Source: Albifimbria verrucaria (lineage: Eukaryota; Ascomycota; Sordariomycetes; Hypocreales; Stachybotryaceae). Taken from it: 64,000 nt of DNA. Positions 63,189 to 64,000 of the stretch are shown here, one piece after another (the stretch's first letter is position 1; the number at the start of each line of letters is the position of its first letter). Below the pieces are notes generated by a model. That model saw nothing but the letters and a program-made list of their open reading frames with translations. It was not told the origin of the DNA and searched no databases. A program made the translations under genes and the position numbers. Where the stretch lies: the NCBI GenBank assembly GCA_020081605.1, contig JAHREC010000049.1, positions 2,480,001-2,544,000 of the forward strand, in the 5' to 3' direction.

Positions 63189-64000
63189 ATGGCCTCTAGG
63201 TAAGAGATTCCCATGTCTAACACATATATCGCGCTGAAGCTAACTCGCAGCAGACTTGATCGATTAGTCACGTATGTCACCTTCCTCTCGCGCTCCATTT
63301 ATGCTAGCCTCTCCTACTTGCCCAGGGCTGTCTGTGGAGAGCCACTACCTCGGACTACCGCTCAGCGAGGTGGAGCAGGCTGTGTAACAACTGACAAGTA
63401 TTTGGAACGCTGCTAACTGTTACAGCATCCTCGAAACGGGAGCACGAGGCTAATCCGAGACACCGCGGTCAACCAACTCGCTGATTGGCAGAAGCAACAC
63501 CCAGATGAGCTTTTCAACCTTCTGTCAAGGGTAGTCCCTTATCTCCGCCACAAGGAATGGGAGACGCGAAGCACTGCGGCCAAAGCCATCGGCAAAATTG
63601 TTGAGAATGCGCCCCTTTATGATCCAAACTCTGAAGATGCACAGAGTGAACCAAAGAAGGAGGAGCCCTTCCCGAAAACGGCCTGATAAAAAGGAGGAAG
63701 AGAAGGACCTACCATTAACCGACGACTTGTTTCTCAAGTTGGGATCCTTGAATGTGGAGGATGTACTGCAATATGGCCGTGTGCTTCTTCGAGGCGGCGG
63801 TATAGAGTATGGCCTGGCCGGCCTGGACCCTCAAGCACGACACGAGCATCAGACAAAGACCCTGATCGGTCGTTTGGGCTTACTGGGAAGGAAATTCGAG
63901 GATGACGAGATACCAGTCATCGATACGCAAGCACCTCCCATGACACCACTCGAGCTAACAAACAGTAATGGCCAAGGCAAAGGCGACGCACTTCCCGCGC
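63189..64000 (+). CDS. MOT1: MOT1, TBP-removing Swi2/Snf2 ATPase (5' part, runs off the window)
   Basis: Mot1/BTAF1 uses ATP to take TBP off DNA and redistribute it among promoters. Only the N-terminal HEAT-repeat start is present. Exons: 63189-63199 (11 nt), 63254-63271 (18 nt), 63426 onward. Joined, they read MASRLDRLVTILETGSTRLI, the conserved Mot1 start, followed by ADWQKQHPDELFNLLSRVVP and WETRSTAAKAIGKIVENAP, then DDLFLKLGSLNVEDVLQYGR. Deletions near 63438-63440, 63667-63673 and 63688-63692. The ATPase domain lies beyond the right edge. Confidence 0.93.

Overview
This window is nuclear DNA from a filamentous ascomycete. The evidence is short GT-AG introns (mostly 50-125 nt) with CTAAC/CTGAC-like branch points, compact housekeeping genes on both strands, and proteins that read as Pezizomycotina orthologues. 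I infer Sordariomycetes, probably Hypocreales, from remembered protein similarity only. I find 18 protein-coding genes (the last runs off the right edge). I recognise no tRNA, rRNA, intact transposon, virus or CRISPR array.

Layout, left to right: SARAF-like ER protein (+), BRE1 H2B ubiquitin ligase (-), BDP1 TFIIIB subunit (+), RAD23 (-), a four-TM orphan protein (-), a 5.4 kb gene-free stretch, (6-4) photolyase/cryptochrome (+), a mitochondrial-looking TPR-like protein (-), UTP16/BUD21 snoRNP protein (+), a 9.1 kb gene-free stretch, a RING-PH-vWA protein resembling Far1/Ste5 scaffolds (+), CCT8 chaperonin subunit (-), NHP10-like INO80 subunit (+), a DUF155/RMD1-family membrane protein (-), a saccharopine-dehydrogenase-like oxidoreductase (-), ribosomal protein eL43 (+), a PHD+RING protein of PHRF1 type (+), mitochondrial ribosomal protein mL46 (+), cohesin SMC3 (-) and MOT1 (+, partial). 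Five divergent pairs share a promoter region: BRE1/BDP1, TPR/UTP16, CCT8/NHP10, oxidoreductase/RPL43 and SMC3/MOT1.

The genes do not form a pathway cluster. Many act in chromatin, transcription or genome maintenance (BRE1, BDP1, RAD23, photolyase, NHP10, PHRF1-like, SMC3, MOT1) and others in ribosome or protein production (UTP16, eL43, mL46, CCT8), but this looks like ordinary fungal gene order.

The dominant oddity is that 17 of the 18 genes, including essential ones, are broken by small deletions. I counted about 41 sites, nearly all one base short, most in short homopolymers, and no site that needs an inserted base. Once restored conceptually, lengths match the families exactly (eL43 92 aa, CCT8 547 aa, SMC3 1199 aa). 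I therefore read these as sequencing or assembly errors, not pseudogenes. Coordinates below are for the intended genes; short or split ORFs should not be taken as protein ends.

Other points worth a look: the palindrome AGGTACCT is confined to intergenic DNA at far more than chance frequency; a GATCGATC light-element-like site lies in front of the photolyase; an 11-bp inverted repeat sits inside the long second intron of RPL43; and the scaffold-like protein appears to have lost the first metal-binding Asp of its vWA domain.
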